This document shows, piece by piece, positions 61,905 through 64,000 of a stretch of 64,000 bases of DNA. Source of the stretch: Parus major (Eukaryota > Chordata > Aves > Passeriformes > Paridae); assembly GCF_001522545.3 (NCBI RefSeq), contig NC_031783.1:3904532-3968531 (forward strand), given 5' to 3'. Each line of letters begins with the position of its first letter. Position 1 is the first letter of the stretch. Position numbers and translations under genes: made by a program. The notes under the pieces were generated by a model. It made no database searches. It was not told where the DNA came from and saw nothing but the letters and a program-made list of their open reading frames with translations.

Positions 61905-62130
61905 AATGAGTAGAGAAAGGTGTAGAGTAAAGGAGAGCTGTAATATGGCACTTGGAAAGGGGAGGGGAAGGGATAGACAGGATGAGAAAGAAAGCAGGGA
62001 AGGAATAAAAGTAAAGTGAGAAAGGACATGTCAGATTTAAGAACAGAAAATCTAGCAGGAGGACAGCAAATGTTACAGGGGGGATGTAGGGAAATGCATG
62101 GAGAAAACAAGAAGTAGGAAGTGTTAGTTT
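61905..62130 (+). repeat. Purine-rich (A/G) tract with strong strand asymmetry
   Basis: About 225 bp are dominated by A and G on the plus strand, with many GGA, GAAA and AGGG motifs but no single repeat unit. The lack of T-initial stop codons on the opposite strand explains two long, Ser/Phe/Pro/Leu-rich minus-strand frames (158 and 133 codons, 61801-62277). I do not regard these as genes. Confidence 0.8.
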
Positions 62131-64000
62131 CCCTTGAATCTCCCTGCTGAAAGAATGGAAATGGTGTGGAATGTCTGCACACACAAAAAGCTGCGGCTGT
62201 GCACTGCATCCTGTCCCCAAAATCCCCTTTGGAACGAGCACTGGGGAGTGAAGGGAACACAGAAAGGAGAAGGGCATTATTTCTTTAATGAGGGAGAAAA
62301 TGTTTTCTGGAAATCCTGACTTCTACCTCACCTTCATGTGTCAAACTTTGTGTTTCTGCTATTCTCCAAGGAGCTTCCATGGAGTTTTGCCTCTGTGTAA
62401 TACCTGTTCTCTTTATTAATTCTTGAAGCTGAATGGCAAAAATCGGAAAATGAGATGATGGGAACAATATCTTAATTATTATATGTGTATTTACTCTGTT
62501 TACTCTTGCTATTCTTTATTTCAGAAAATCAGGAGCATTATTTTTACATATGGATGTCAGAGATCCTTGTTAATGTGGGTATTTTTTGCCATATCTTTGG
62601 AGTTAATACCGTGCTTTGGAAAAGTCTAAGTCTGGGATCAGATCAGGGGGTATGTTTTCAGTTGTTCTGTAAGGCTTATATCTTATTTTTAGATCTCTTA
62701 TCATTTTGAGTAGGGTGAGTCTTTTGTGTTTGCGAAGTATTTTAGAACTCAAAGATAAAAACATATTACTGGGGAATTTTGATATTTCTCTACCCTTTTT
62801 TTAAATATTTCTTTATCCTTTTCCCTTATCAGGAGTCCATCCCTTTGTAATTCCTTGGAAAGATAACTTGAAAATACTCCCAAATTCAACCTGCATGTTA
62901 AAGGAAACACCTACTCTGCGAGAGGGTTAGTGCTTTCCAGTAAATAAATTAAGATTACTGGCAGCAATTAAAGGTCTGCTGCAGAGGCTGCAGCACAAAT
63001 GCAAAAGCATCAGTGATAATGAGAGCTGTTTATCTGTGATTTTTATGTGATGTTAATGCACAATGTGTAAATGGAGCCAGATAAAGAGAGCAGAGAACCA
63101 GTGCCCTGTGTCAGGTCATTCACAGGAATGGAAAAACTCAAAAATCCAAGAGCACAGAGGGTGCCAGGGCAGCCCTGCTGAGATCTCACCACAACCTTTC
63201 CTCAGCAGTGATGTGATAATCTCCAGATCAAAATACCACCGAGTTTGGAGGTATTCAGGCACCCCTGCCACACATGGGTTTGTGTGTCAGAATTCACTAC
63301 TTGAAAAACCCCATAAAACAACAATTTGTCTCTTTCTGCTGGCAGCTTTCTGCTTCTGAGCTATGCTTGCTCACCTTCTTTTTCAGCATAATTGCTCAGA
63401 GAACTTAAAATCAAACTCATATTTTCAGCTTGGTTTTTGGGAGTTATTTTGGTTTTTTTTAACTACATTAAAAATGTGCAGTTGTTTAAACCCTCACAAG
63501 TTTCCTATGGCATACTTTGCATGTGCTTTTTAACAAGAGTTTATATATGACAAAGCTTGCTCATGGAATGCCTTGCTGGGTTACATTTACATTTGAAAGC
63601 TTGTCCCAGCACAAATTTTGTTCTGCTAAAAGGCATAGGCAAGAAAAGGACAGTTTGAAATGAGAATATTAGCATCCAAAGACCAGTATTACATATTTTG
63701 ATTTAGACTGGATAAAGGATGTTTTCTTCTGTAGTTTGAAAATTAAAATCCCTTGGAATATTTTAGAACATTAACTGTGGTTAAGGGATTAAATGAAGCA
63801 AAATGGTTTGGTGTATGTTGAATCAATCAGAATTAAAGTCCATTTATAAGTGACAGATTTTCTATGCACAGAAACTTTCTTTTAGTACCTCTGGCATAAA
63901 TGACTCTTCTTTTTAATATGCCATGTTACCTGTGTTTAATGAAGTGATTTAGGTGTGCTGGGTGAGTTATTTGTGAATTTCAGTTCTAAACAGGATGAAA
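62131..64000. other. Unique AT-rich stretch to the window end
   Basis: An acceptor-like site (ttgctattctttatttcag near 62506-62524) has no paired donor that defines a convincing exon. Open frames are below 100 codons. No repeat family was recognised. Confidence 0.5.

Noticed and set aside
61801..62277. 158- and 133-codon minus-strand open frames
   Set aside because: They are a by-product of the purine-rich plus strand. The translations are Ser/Phe/Leu/Pro-rich without any family features.
1..64000. tRNA, rRNA, CRISPR array, bacterial operon or phage content
   Set aside because: No cloverleaf-like or rRNA-like sequence, no regularly spaced direct repeats with unique spacers, and the composition and repeats are those of a bird nuclear genome.

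Overview
This window looks like a stretch of bird chromosome, most likely from a songbird (passerine). The evidence is several 5'-truncated CR1 LINE tails with the typical avian 3' end, a 359-bp solo LTR that I recognise as a passerine endogenous-retrovirus type, overall AT-rich and strongly CpG-poor composition, and two GC-rich minisatellites interrupted by assembly gaps (N runs at 6696-6890 and 15242-15592). Nothing resembles a bacterial, viral or plasmid genome. There are no operons, rRNAs, recognisable tRNAs or CRISPR arrays.

No complete protein-coding gene can be supported. The open frames are short and are mostly what chance gives in AT-rich DNA. I read the window as a gene desert or the inside of one or more very long introns. 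Four places carry splice or promoter signals worth testing: a 42-bp in-frame microexon with near-ideal splice sites at 16312-16353 (+); a CpG-enriched promoter-like block leading to a possible first coding exon that ends at a donor after 36572 (+); an 81-codon phase-0 open segment between an acceptor and a donor at 47974-48216 (-), inside the longest gap-free ORF; and an 83-bp segment with consensus splice sites at 55493-55575 (+). None could be tied to a named gene.

Layout: 1-196 CR1 tail. 197-6614 mostly unique sequence with simple repeats. 6615-6955 nested minisatellite with a gap. 7079-7133 CR1 tail (-). 14336-14384 CR1 tail (+). 15187-15674 minisatellite of 19/24-bp units with a gap. 16312-16353 candidate microexon. 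18461-18819 solo LTR (-). 24423-24548 CR1 reverse-transcriptase C-terminal remnant. 24549-36000 long stretch without a recognisable feature. 36020-36572 candidate promoter and first exon. 43101-43215 probable old LTR fragment. 47974-48216 candidate minus-strand exon. 51202-51245 (AAT)n. 53046-53158 TG/TA tract. 55493-55575 candidate exon. 57937-57984 perfect 24-bp tandem duplication. 61113-61160 CR1 tail. 61465-61570 GT-rich tract. 61905-62130 purine-rich tract.

The candidate exons at 16312, 36555 and 55493 share the plus strand, so they could belong to one long gene, but nothing in the sequence links them. No previously undescribed system is evident. The best lead is the microexon.
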